A stretch of 64,000 bases of DNA. Origin: an uncultured Microbacteriaceae bacterium (GTDB taxonomy: Bacteria; Actinomycetota; Actinomycetes; Actinomycetales; Microbacteriaceae). The position numbers were made by a program, and so were the translations under genes. The notes under the pieces are model-generated. The model made no database searches. It saw only the letters and a program-made list of their open reading frames with translations, and had not been told where the DNA came from. The stretch lies in NCBI GenBank assembly GCA_947487835.1, contig CANKXX010000004.1, forward strand, positions 109,076 through 173,075, in the 5' to 3' direction. Shown here piece after piece: positions 51,592 through 59,697 of the stretch (positions are counted from its first letter, which is position 1; every line of letters starts with the position of its first letter).

Positions 51592-52110
51592 TCAGTCGGC
51601 GCGGGGGTCGCGCAGGGTGGGGAGGAACTCGACGATCGTGTCGTGGATGTAGTCGAGCTCGGGGGTGGACTCCCACCCGGCGTCGGCGGGGTCTTCCGTC
51701 TCCCATTCCTCGTCACCGGTCCAGTCGGCGTCCTGCTGGTAGAGCCACCACACGTTCGACCACGGGTCGACGAGACGGGAGAACTGCGCGCCGAAGAACG
51801 GCGTCGGCCGGGTGACCACCCGGCCACCCTCTGCCTCCGCCTGCCGCAGAGTGCCCCCGAGATCGTCGACGTACACCTGGAGTGTTGCCGGCATCCATGG
51901 CCAGCCGGGTTTGCGGTCGACGATCATGACGACGGAGTCACCGATGCGGTACTCGGAATGGAGCACGAGTCCGTCGCGGTCGATTGTCCGGGCGTCTGCA
52001 GTCTCGACCGCATGGAAGACGCGTTGCAGGAAGCCGCCGAGGGCGGTCGCGTCTTCGGCGAACACGAACGGATTCACGGTGTTGTACCCGGTGGGTGTGA
52101 TGCCGGACAT
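51592..52110 (-). CDS. VOC/glyoxalase-family protein
   Basis: 172 residues, PhnB/glyoxalase-like with two beta-alpha-beta modules: VNPFVFAEDATALGGFLQRVF at the start and FGAQFSRLVDPWSNVWWLYQQ as the metal-site strand. The C-terminal 40 residues are an acidic extension beyond the domain. ATG 52110 has AAGGAG. The family covers lyases, dioxygenases and drug-binding proteins; the role here is unknown. Confidence 0.88.
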   Translation of the reverse strand: MSGITPTGYNTVNPFVFAEDATALGGFLQRVFHAVETADARTIDRDGLVLHSEYRIGDSVVMIVDRKPGWPWMPATLQVYVDDLGGTLRQAEAEGGRVVTRPTPFFGAQFSRLVDPWSNVWWLYQQDADWTGDEEWETEDPADAGWESTPELDYIHDTIVEFLPTLRDPRAD

Positions 52111-52335
52111 CGGTGCTCCTTCGCAGCGTGGAGTGGTGTGTTGTGTGCCCACGATAGGAAGCAATGAGGACAGGCGCTGTCCGCAATCGGGATCTCGCCT
52201 ACATCGGCGGCTCCTCGCGAGGATCGCGGCTGCTATCAGTGTCAGGAAGACCTGCGGCGGCGTGGACAGAGCTCCCCGCGGAGATCCTTCGACCGGGTGG
52301 TGTTGATGGAGGAAAGGGACGGCAGAGCGGTACGG

Positions 52336-53517
52336 TCATCGGTCGCGCTGGATCGCCAGGACCGTGACGTCGTCCTCCTGGTTGTATCCGGCCGCGTTCG
52401 CGATGATGGCGTCGACCATGCTGCTGGCCGACGACCCGGCTGAGGCGAGAAGTTCGGGGATCCGCGCGAGGGCCTGCTCGGTGCCTCCGTAGAGGTCGAG
52501 GAGACCGTCGCTGAAGCTCACGAGGGTGTCCCCGACTGCCAACGACACGGTCTGCGGAGTCTGGCCGAAGCGGAATCCGACTCCCAGCGGGATGTCGTAT
52601 GACCTGAGCCGGCTGTGGCTCCCGTCCGCGCGTATCACGACGGTGAGACCGTGCCCGGCATCGGCGTAGCTGACGGTGCCATCGAGAGTGCTGAGCCGCG
52701 CGTGGAACAGTGTCACGAAGGACTCCATGTTCGACAGCGTGGACAGCGACTCATCGGCGCGGACCAGGGCTGTCACCGGGTCGGGCTCCGCTCGCGCGCT
52801 GCGTAACATGGCGCGCGTGGTCGCGGCGATGATGCCTGCGCCCACACCCTTGCCCATGACGTCACCCAGCGAGGCCGCCAATCCGTCCGGGACGGTGTAC
52901 CAGTCGTAGAAGTCACCGCCCACGGCCTTCGCGGGTAGGCAAACACCCGCGATGGAGTAGCCGTCGATATTCGCCGTATTGCCCGGCAGTAGCGCCTGCT
53001 GCGCCTGCGCGCCGAGCTTGAGATCTTCAGCCCGCCTCGAGTCGCGGGCCTTCAGCTCGCTGTAGCGGCGTCGCGCTTGGGTCGACAGGTGGTGGATGGC
53101 CGTCGCCGCCACCGCGTACACGGCGGCGGCGAACAGGCTCCTCAGGAGTTCGCTCGGGTTCTCGAGGTAAGCGCCGCTGACCAGCGTCGGAAGGAGGACT
53201 ACGAGGAACACCCCGGCGAAGGCCCAGACGATGTTGCGGGGCTCCGGCCTGGTGGCGAACCACACCATGGGAAGGATCGCGAGACCGGTGAAAACGGAGC
53301 TGCCCGCCCCCGTCGTGAAGCGGAGCACAGCGATGGCGAGGAAATCCAGAGCGGGGACCACCCCGAGGTAGGGGATCATCGTGGCGCTGCGTGCGCAGAT
53401 GACCGTGAAGACGGTCGCCGCAACGGCTACGGCCAGCCCGAAGATGAACCCCAGCATCGACGTCACCGCGTTCGACGGGACCACGGAAGCAAGGGCGATC
53501 CCGATCGCGAACGACAC
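52336..53517 (-). CDS. membrane PP2C/SpoIIE-type phosphatase
   Basis: 393 residues: five or six membrane helices (about 1-145), a short linker helix (ARRRYSELKARDSRRAEDLKLG) and a C-terminal PPM phosphatase (about 185-390). Metal ligands are in VGGDFYDWY, GDVMGKGVGAG, DAGHG and SFSDGLLD. Such phosphatases dephosphorylate STAS anti-anti-sigma factors in stress responses. The GTG at 53517 has no ribosome site. The same frame continues upstream through 19 codons that look like a genuine N-terminus, to a TGA at 53577-53575, beyond which another 39 codons with an ATG are open. Confidence 0.85.
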   Translation of the reverse strand: MSFAIGIALASVVPSNAVTSMLGFIFGLAVAVAATVFTVICARSATMIPYLGVVPALDFLAIAVLRFTTGAGSSVFTGLAILPMVWFATRPEPRNIVWAFAGVFLVVLLPTLVSGAYLENPSELLRSLFAAAVYAVAATAIHHLSTQARRRYSELKARDSRRAEDLKLGAQAQQALLPGNTANIDGYSIAGVCLPAKAVGGDFYDWYTVPDGLAASLGDVMGKGVGAGIIAATTRAMLRSARAEPDPVTALVRADESLSTLSNMESFVTLFHARLSTLDGTVSYADAGHGLTVVIRADGSHSRLRSYDIPLGVGFRFGQTPQTVSLAVGDTLVSFSDGLLDLYGGTEQALARIPELLASAGSSASSMVDAIIANAAGYNQEDDVTVLAIQRDR

Positions 53518-53574
53518 GGCGATAGGTAGCTGCCAGAACGCCGGTCCGGCGGAGTTCTCGAGGTCCGAGAAGAG

Positions 53575-53694
53575 TCAGGCTCCACGACGTCGCAGAGCGT
53601 TGACAATCCCATGCCGGATCTGTCGACCCGTGAAGGGCGCCCTCGGCGTTTCCGCCCTGGTCTTCTCCGCCCGCCGGAACTCCTGCTTCAGCAT
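53575..53694 (-). other. 39-codon upstream ORF in frame with the phosphatase gene
   Basis: An ATG at 53694 behind a G-rich GGGTAGGGG opens 39 codons encoding a basic peptide and ends at TGA 53577-53575. The phosphatase reading frame resumes directly after this stop. It may be a leader peptide or the true N-terminus cut off by a nonsense mutation. The promoter-like region ahead holds AGTGT-ATTGA-ACACT (about 53704-53720), an inverted repeat. Confidence 0.35.
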
Positions 53695-53923
53695 CCCCTA
53701 CCCCCGAGACAAGTGTATTGAACACTCCACAACACGTTCCCCGACTCTCAGTACCTCCTCCGGGCCGCTCCACCCGGGCTGGATGGCGTTCGCGAGACGA
53801 ACTCCGGTCATGCCGTCCGATCCGGGGCGAGGAGTGGTTCGCCGAGGATGTTGGCGGCGGAGTTCTGCACGGTGGCGACGGCGGACGGTCATCGCACGAC
53901 GACACCCGCTACCGGACGGTGGC

Positions 53924-54376
53924 TCAGCTGTGCGTTGTGTTCTCTCGTATTTCTTCGAGGCTCATCTCCGGTGCGCCGCCGGCTGCCGCCTCCGGGTCCA
54001 TCCACACGAAGTCCCAGTGGTGGCCGTCCAGGTCGTCGAAACTCTTCGAGTACATGAATCCGTGGTCCTGCTCGCCGGCGGGCGTCGCGCCCGCGGCGAG
54101 GGCCTTCTCGTGAATGGCGTCGACGTCCTCCTTGCTCTCAGCACTGAGAGCGAGCTGTACCTCGGTCGAGGTGGTGGCGTCGATGATCGATTTGCTCGTG
54201 AACTCGGCGAAGAACTCGCGCGTGAGCAACATCGCGGTGATCGTGTCGCTGATCACGACGCTCACGGCGTTCTCGTCGCTGAAGCCCTCATTGATGGAGT
54301 ACCCGAGCGATTCAAAGAACGCCCGGGATCGTGCAAGATCACTCACGGCCAGGTTGACGAAGATCGTGGTGGGCAT
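53924..54376 (-). CDS. VOC/glyoxalase-family protein
   Basis: 150 residues. N-terminal IFVNLAVSDLARSRAFFESLGYSI and C-terminal HGFMYSKSFDDLDGHHWDFVWMDP (with His and Glu/Asp ligands) define a lactoylglutathione-lyase-like fold. Codon usage is visibly less GC-biased than in neighbouring genes (GAT, ATT, TCA codons), which hints at transfer. ATG 54376 has GGAAGA 12 bases upstream. Function unknown. Confidence 0.88.
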   Translation of the reverse strand: MPTTIFVNLAVSDLARSRAFFESLGYSINEGFSDENAVSVVISDTITAMLLTREFFAEFTSKSIIDATTSTEVQLALSAESKEDVDAIHEKALAAGATPAGEQDHGFMYSKSFDDLDGHHWDFVWMDPEAAAGGAPEMSLEEIRENTTHS

Positions 54377-54496
54377 GGACGCGCCGTTTCTTCCGAGGTG
54401 CCGGTGGCCCTCCGCCGCCGATCGTCACTGAATGATGATGAGTGCTCGGCGACGGTGTCAAGCGACGGGAAGTGACGGTGCTTCTCCGAGAACGAC

Positions 54497-54530
54497 AGAA
54501 GGCCCGGAACCTGTCGGTTCCGGGCCTTCT
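54497..54530 (-). terminator. terminator of the initiator tRNA gene
   Basis: A perfect 15-base stem (54497-54511 with 54516-54530) and 4-base loop, 7 bases beyond the tRNA 3' end on the minus strand. Confidence 0.85.
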
Positions 54531-54537
54531 GTTCTTG

Positions 54538-54611
54538 TTGCGGGGACAGGATTTGAACCTGCGACCTCTGGGTTATGAGCCCAGCGAGCTACCGAACTGC
54601 TCCACCCCGCG
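54538..54611 (-). tRNA. initiator tRNA-Met (CAT anticodon)
   Basis: 74 bases without encoded CCA. The acceptor stem CGCGGGG pairs with CCCCGCA, leaving the C1-A72 mismatch that marks initiator tRNA. The anticodon loop is CTCATAA, flanked by the three consecutive G-C pairs (CTGGG/CCCAG) of formyl-Met tRNA. The T arm is GCAGG-TTCAAAT-CCTGT. The UPF0182 gene lies upstream on the same strand, 58 bases away. Confidence 0.97.
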
Positions 54612-54668
54612 GCACAAGATCTACTCTAACACACGGTCGGAGCGGCTTCTGACCACGGGGTGACCCGG

Positions 54669-57611
54669 CTACTCGCCGGCTGCGGCCTCCGCCTGGATCG
54701 CGCGCTCCACGGCCTCCACGAAGCGCTGGTCGGCTTCCGCAGCGGCGACGAGGTCACCGGCACGGTACGCCGCCTCGCGCTCCTGCAGAGCCGTGTTGGC
54801 GTCCGCAAGGGCCTGCGACCGGGCGTCCGTCGGGACGGGCGCAGCAGGGGTCTCGCCCTCTGCGGGAGTCTCGCCCTCGGCAGGGGTCTCGCCCTCGGCG
54901 CCGCCGTCGGCCTCGCCGCCGGCTCCCTCGTCGGGCTCGGCAGGCACGTCCGTGTCACCGGCCTCCGCACCGGACTCGCCCTGGAACAGCGTGTCCAGCG
55001 CGACGTCGAGGGTGTCCTCGAAGGCGATCTCGTCACCGAACGCGACGAGCACCTTCCGCAGCAGCGGGTAGCTCGTCGAGCCGGTCGACTGCACGTACAC
55101 CGGCTGCACGTACAGCAGGCCGCCGCCGACCGGGAGGGTCAGCAGGTTGCCGCGCCGCACGCTGGTGTCACCGCGGGTCAGCAGCGCGAGCTGGTTGGCC
55201 ACCTCGGTGTTGGTGTTGAACGTGTTCTGCACCTGGCCCGGGCCGGGGATGGTGTCGTCGTTCGTGAGATCGAGCAGGCGCAGCTTGCCGTAGCCCTCCG
55301 CACGCGCGCCGTCCTCGGAGCCGGCGTCGGAGTCGACGCCGAGGTATCCGGTCAGCACGTTGCGGCTGCCCTCACCGGTCCGCTGAGGGATGAAGCTCGT
55401 GTACAGCGAGAACGAGGGGCTCTCCTGGCCGGGCATCTGCAGGGTCAGGTAGTAGGGCGGCTGCTGCTCGTCCTCGGTCGACGCGGGGTCGTTCGGCGTC
55501 GTCCAGGCGTCCTGCTGCGAGTAGAACGGGTCGGCGTCGGCCACGTGGTACTGGCCGAGCACGGCGCGCTGCACCTTGAACAGGTCCGCCGGGTAGCGCA
55601 CGTGGCTCATCAGCTGCCCGGACATCTCGCTCATCGGCTTGAGGGTCGTCGGGAAGATCTTCTGCCAGGTCTTGAGGATCGGGTCCTCCTCGTCCCAGGC
55701 GTAGAGCGTCACCGTGCCGTCGTACGCGTCGACGGTCGCCTTCACCGCGTTGCGGATGTAGTTGATGTTGTCGACGGCGAGCGTCGGGTTGGGCGTGTTC
55801 GTGTCGGCGATCGTGTCCTCGAGCGGCCGGGTGTCGGAGTACGGGTAGTCCGCGCTCGTCGTGTAGCCGTCGATGATCCAGACGATGCGGCCGTCGACCA
55901 CGCTGGGGTACGGGTCGCGGTCGAGCGTCAGGTACGGCGCCGCCTTCTGCACGCGCTCGGACGGGTTGCGGTCGTAGAGGATCTGCGACCCGTTGCTCAC
56001 CTGGTCGGCGAGGAAGATCTCCTCGGCCTGGAACTTGAGCGCGTAGATGAGGCGCTTGAACACGTTGTCGAGCTTCGGCCCCGCGTTGCCCTGGAACGTG
56101 GTGTACGTCTGGTCCTCGCCGTCCGCGCCGGACGGGTAGTCGAGCTCGACGTTCGCGCCCTCCTCGCCACCGACGATGGAGTAGTCGGGCGAGTTCTCGC
56201 CGAAGTAGACGCGGGGCTCGAACTCGCCGAGCGCGCCGGTGGTCGGGATGCCCTGCTGCAGGAACCGCGGCTCGCCGTCAGACGTGCGCTGGTTGCCGTA
56301 GGCGGCGACGAGGCCATAGCCGTGCGTGTAGACGAGGTGGGTGTTGACCCAGGAGGGGTTGCCCTCGAGGCCGGACTGGTCGAGCTCGCGGACGGCGACG
56401 ACGGTGTCCTGCACCTGGCCGTCGATCTCGTAGCGGTCGACGTCGAGCAGCGGCGTGAACTGGTAGTACTGCCGGAACTGCTGCAGCTGGTCGAACGCCG
56501 GTCCGGCGATCGACGGGTCGAGGATGCGGATGTTCGCGGTGGTCTCCGCGTCCTCGCGCAGCGCGCCCTGGGACGCCTCGGTCGTCGCGTCGAACGGGAT
56601 CTCCTCGACATCGGTGAGCCCGTAGGCGTCCCGCGTCAGGTCGATGTTCCGTTGCAGGTACTGCGACTCCAGGCTCTTCTCGCTCGGGGCCACCTGGAAG
56701 CGCTGGATCAAGAACGGGTAGACGGAGCCGATAAGCAGGCTGCTCACGATGAGCAACGCGGTGCCGATGACGGGCAGGCGCCAGCGGCCGATGACCGCGG
56801 TGACGATGAACAGGATCGCGACGACGGCGGCGATGCCGGCGAGGATCGCGCGGCCGGGGATCACGGCGTTGACGTCGGTGTACGAGGCACCGGTGAACAG
56901 ATTGCTGGTGTTCGACTCCGCGAGCGTCGCGTACTGGTCGAGCCAGATGCTGACCGCCTGCAGGAGCAGGTAGACGGTGGCGGTGACCGCGATCTGCACG
57001 CGGGCGCTCTTCGAGATGCGCACCTCGCGGCCGTTCACCCGGAGGGCGCCGTAGAGGTAGCTGGTGGCCAGCGCGCCGAGTCCCGAGAGCAGCACGACGG
57101 CCGAGGCGAAGCCGACGAGGCCCTGATAGAACGGCAGCTCGAAGATGTAGAACGAGATGTCCAGACCGAACTGCGGATCCGTCGTGCCGAACGGCGTGCG
57201 GTTCAGCCACTCCAGCGTGGTCTGCCAGCGCGCGGCCGCCGAGACGCCGGCGAACAGGCCGAGCACGCTCGGGATGGCGAACATCGCGAGCCTGCGCAGC
57301 GGCTCCACCACCTGCTGGTAGCGGTCGAGCTGCGAGTTCAGCTTCGCGTACACGGGCCGGGAGCGGTAGGCGACCTGGAGGCTCACGAACACCGGGATCG
57401 CCATGGCGAGGAACCCGATGAAGAAGAGCGCGAGGTAGCTGCCCCACTGCGTCAGCAGGACTCCGAGATAGCCCAACTGGTCGTACCAGAGGACGTCGGC
57501 GTAGAAGCCGGCGAAGATGAAGAACAGGATCACGAGCGCGGCGAGAATGGCCGCCGTGATGGCAATCGGCGCGCGGCTACGCCTGGCGGGCTCGGCTGCT
57601 GATGTAGTCAA
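54669..57611 (-). CDS. UPF0182 membrane protein
   Basis: 980 residues, the usual actinobacterial length. Seven membrane helices at the N-terminus (about 15-315, including LFFIFAGFYADVLWYDQLGY) precede a large outer domain (about 330-890). The acidic C-terminal tail contains three GETPAE repeats (about 905-935). The only start consistent with the family is TTG at 57611, with AGAGG 7 bases ahead; the -10 TACGCT is at 57656-57651. Function is unknown, but the gene is conserved beside YlbL and DUF2342 genes across actinobacteria; here an MFS/TetR pair separates them. Confidence 0.95.
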   Translation of the reverse strand: MTTSAAEPARRSRAPIAITAAILAALVILFFIFAGFYADVLWYDQLGYLGVLLTQWGSYLALFFIGFLAMAIPVFVSLQVAYRSRPVYAKLNSQLDRYQQVVEPLRRLAMFAIPSVLGLFAGVSAAARWQTTLEWLNRTPFGTTDPQFGLDISFYIFELPFYQGLVGFASAVVLLSGLGALATSYLYGALRVNGREVRISKSARVQIAVTATVYLLLQAVSIWLDQYATLAESNTSNLFTGASYTDVNAVIPGRAILAGIAAVVAILFIVTAVIGRWRLPVIGTALLIVSSLLIGSVYPFLIQRFQVAPSEKSLESQYLQRNIDLTRDAYGLTDVEEIPFDATTEASQGALREDAETTANIRILDPSIAGPAFDQLQQFRQYYQFTPLLDVDRYEIDGQVQDTVVAVRELDQSGLEGNPSWVNTHLVYTHGYGLVAAYGNQRTSDGEPRFLQQGIPTTGALGEFEPRVYFGENSPDYSIVGGEEGANVELDYPSGADGEDQTYTTFQGNAGPKLDNVFKRLIYALKFQAEEIFLADQVSNGSQILYDRNPSERVQKAAPYLTLDRDPYPSVVDGRIVWIIDGYTTSADYPYSDTRPLEDTIADTNTPNPTLAVDNINYIRNAVKATVDAYDGTVTLYAWDEEDPILKTWQKIFPTTLKPMSEMSGQLMSHVRYPADLFKVQRAVLGQYHVADADPFYSQQDAWTTPNDPASTEDEQQPPYYLTLQMPGQESPSFSLYTSFIPQRTGEGSRNVLTGYLGVDSDAGSEDGARAEGYGKLRLLDLTNDDTIPGPGQVQNTFNTNTEVANQLALLTRGDTSVRRGNLLTLPVGGGLLYVQPVYVQSTGSTSYPLLRKVLVAFGDEIAFEDTLDVALDTLFQGESGAEAGDTDVPAEPDEGAGGEADGGAEGETPAEGETPAEGETPAAPVPTDARSQALADANTALQEREAAYRAGDLVAAAEADQRFVEAVERAIQAEAAAGE

Positions 57612-57732
57612 GGGAAAGCCTCTGGTTCAGTTGTTTGTGCGTGCCCCCACAGCGTAGTGGTTCCCCCTCTGGGACACCCCTGAGCACGGGCTGCGCGCCG
57701 GCAGGGTGGCGGCGCATTCGGACGGGAGTCGA

Positions 57733-59061
57733 TCAGCGCGGCGCGCGGGAGGCGTCCGGCCCCGCGACCCCGCACGCTGCGGGGACATCGACCGGCTCGG
57801 ACAAGGACGAGGAGGAGGTGTCCGGCGAGGTCCGCTCGGCGGACCCTCTCCGCATGACCGCAGGCACGGCGGCGAGGGCGGACGCCACGCCCGCCGCGAG
57901 AAAGGCCGCGGGCTCCCCCAGCACCGGGATGAGGGCGCCGAGGGCGGCGGCCCCGAGCGCCTGACCGAGGATCAGAGTGACGAAGAGCAGTGCGGTGCCG
58001 GCCGGCGCGCGCGGGGCGTCGATGCGCGTCGTCCACGCGATGAGGGCGCCGCTGCCCGCCGTGTAGCCCCAGCCGAACGCGGCGCAGGCCGCGAGCGCCA
58101 GCGGCGCGCTCCCCGCGGCGAGAGCGAGCACCACGCAGGAGAGGGCGATCGTGCCCGCGGTGACGGCCCAGGCGACCCTCGGCCCCAGCCGTTCCATGCC
58201 GCGCGCCGTGCCGATGACCGCCGTGCCGCCGACACCGAGCGCGATCCACGCCGCGACCGACACGACCTCGGACGCCCCGGAGGCCACGAGGAACGTGCGC
58301 CCGTACGTCCAGACCGCCGCAGAGCCGACGCCCATCAGCAGTGCCGCGGCGAGCACGCGCCGGTGCGCCCGATACCAGGACGCGGGCGGAAGGGGCCGGC
58401 GCGGCCCTGCCCGCTCCGCTCCCCCGGAGCCGGCGTGATCGGCGTCGTGGGCGTCGTGGGCGTCGTGGGCGTCGTGGGCGTGATCGGTGCGATCGCGGCG
58501 ATCGGCGAGCAGCACGGCGGCCGCGGCGACGATCGTGACGGCCGCGGCGATCCCCCAGCCCAGACGCCAGTCCGGCAGGAGCACGAGGGCGAGCAGTCCC
58601 GCCACGACCAGCCCGGGCCCGGTTCCGGCGTTGACCATCGCCTGCGCCCGGGCGCTCCGTCCCGTCGACGCGTTCCGCTGCAGCACGGCGACGAGCGCGG
58701 GTGACGCGAGGCCCGCTCCGGCGGACCCGAGGACGGCGAAGACGGCGAAGACGGCGGCGCTCGGGGCGAGCGCCATCCCGCACGCCCCGCCGGACGCGAC
58801 GAGCGCCGACGCTACGACAAGGACCCGCGGGTGCCGCGCGGCCACGAGGAACCCGAGCAGCGCGCCCACGCAGTAGACGACGGACGCACCGGCCGAGATG
58901 CCGCCCGCCGCGCCGACACCGAGGTCGAGCTCGCCCTGCACGTCCGGCAGGAAGAGCCCGTAGGCGAGCCGGACCAGCCCGTACGTCGCCGCGATCAGGC
59001 CGGTGCCCGCCGCAACGAGGAGGAGCGGCGATCGGGAGCCTAACGAAAACGATCGTTTCAC
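57733..59061 (-). CDS. MFS transporter with His-Asp-rich central loop
   Basis: 442 residues with about 12 helices, of the YbfB/CynX-like group (N-terminal TYGLVRLAYGLFLPDVQ). The loop between helices 6 and 7 (about 190-225) carries four HDA/AHD repeats from a 9-base tandem repeat (about 58442-58482), which could bind a divalent metal. Start GTG 59061, with TAGACT 7 bases upstream and no ribosome site, suggests a leaderless transcript. It is divergent from a TetR gene, the usual arrangement for an efflux pump and its repressor. Confidence 0.9.
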   Translation of the reverse strand: MKRSFSLGSRSPLLLVAAGTGLIAATYGLVRLAYGLFLPDVQGELDLGVGAAGGISAGASVVYCVGALLGFLVAARHPRVLVVASALVASGGACGMALAPSAAVFAVFAVLGSAGAGLASPALVAVLQRNASTGRSARAQAMVNAGTGPGLVVAGLLALVLLPDWRLGWGIAAAVTIVAAAAVLLADRRDRTDHAHDAHDAHDAHDADHAGSGGAERAGPRRPLPPASWYRAHRRVLAAALLMGVGSAAVWTYGRTFLVASGASEVVSVAAWIALGVGGTAVIGTARGMERLGPRVAWAVTAGTIALSCVVLALAAGSAPLALAACAAFGWGYTAGSGALIAWTTRIDAPRAPAGTALLFVTLILGQALGAAALGALIPVLGEPAAFLAAGVASALAAVPAVMRRGSAERTSPDTSSSSLSEPVDVPAACGVAGPDASRAPR

Positions 59062-59078
59062 ATTGAGGAGTCTAGGGT
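59047..59078. promoter_or_regulatory. TetR operator and overlapping divergent leaderless promoters
   Basis: AAACGATCGTTT (59047-59058) is a perfect 12-base palindrome lying over codons 2-5 of the MFS gene. The leftward -10 TAGACT (59074-59069) and rightward -10 TAGGGT (59073-59078) share two bases. They lie 7 and 6 bases from the MFS GTG and the TetR ATG. A repressor on the palindrome would block the pump's transcript at its very start. Confidence 0.6.
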
Positions 59079-59084
59079 GCTGCC

Positions 59085-59645
59085 ATGGCCATCCGCTCGA
59101 GCACGGAGTCGAAGCTGCTCGACGCGGCCGACGAGCTCTTCTTCTCGCGAGGGATCGCCGCCACCCCGATCGACGCCGTGCTGGAGCGCGCCGGCGTCTC
59201 CGCCGCCACCCTGTACCGCGGCTACCCCAGCAAGGAGGCGCTGCTCGCCGCGACGCTCGACCGGCGCCACCGCGCGTGGCTCGAGGCGTGGGACGACGCG
59301 ATCGCGGCGCAGGACACCGCGGAGGGGCGCCTGCTCGCGATCTTCGACGCCCTCGACGCGTTTCGCGCGCGGCCGATCGGATCGCGGTGGTGCGCCTTCC
59401 TGGGCTCCGCCGCCGAGTACCCGGACCCGCCCGAGGAGGTGGCCCGCGCCATCTCCCGCGACACCGAGACGATGCTGGACAGGCTCGCGCACCTGGCGGA
59501 CGCGGCCGATTCTCGGCGCGGTGCCGAGCTGGCCGAGCAGCTGCTCCTCCTGGTCACGGGCGACCTCGCCATGCGGCTGCGCTCGCCCACCTGGACGACG
59601 GATACGGCGCGCGGCATCGCCGCGGCCCTCCTCGCCTCCCGCTGA
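59085..59645 (+). CDS. TetR-family regulator
   Basis: 186 residues. The HTH (about 8-52) has LLDAADELFFSRGIAATPIDAVLERAGVSAATLYRGYPSKEALL. The C-terminal part is a small helical ligand domain. Divergent from the MFS gene with 23 bases between the starts; the palindrome AAACGATCGTTT next to it is the probable operator. ATG 59085 lies 6 bases after a -10 box without a ribosome site, so translation is probably leaderless. Confidence 0.92.
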   Translation: MAIRSSTESKLLDAADELFFSRGIAATPIDAVLERAGVSAATLYRGYPSKEALLAATLDRRHRAWLEAWDDAIAAQDTAEGRLLAIFDALDAFRARPIGSRWCAFLGSAAEYPDPPEEVARAISRDTETMLDRLAHLADAADSRRGAELAEQLLLLVTGDLAMRLRSPTWTTDTARGIAAALLASR

Positions 59646-59697
59646 GGCCCTCCGCCCTCCGCCCCGGGATTCGCGGTCCCGCGTATCGTCCCGGCCG

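Noticed and set aside
52111..52335. Possible gene in the 225-base gap after the VOC protein
   Set aside because: Only a short plus-strand frame without bias; nothing recognisable.
53027..53905. 292-codon minus-strand frame upstream of and within the phosphatase gene
   Set aside because: Composition is of a shadow frame; the phosphatase frame holds all recognisable motifs.
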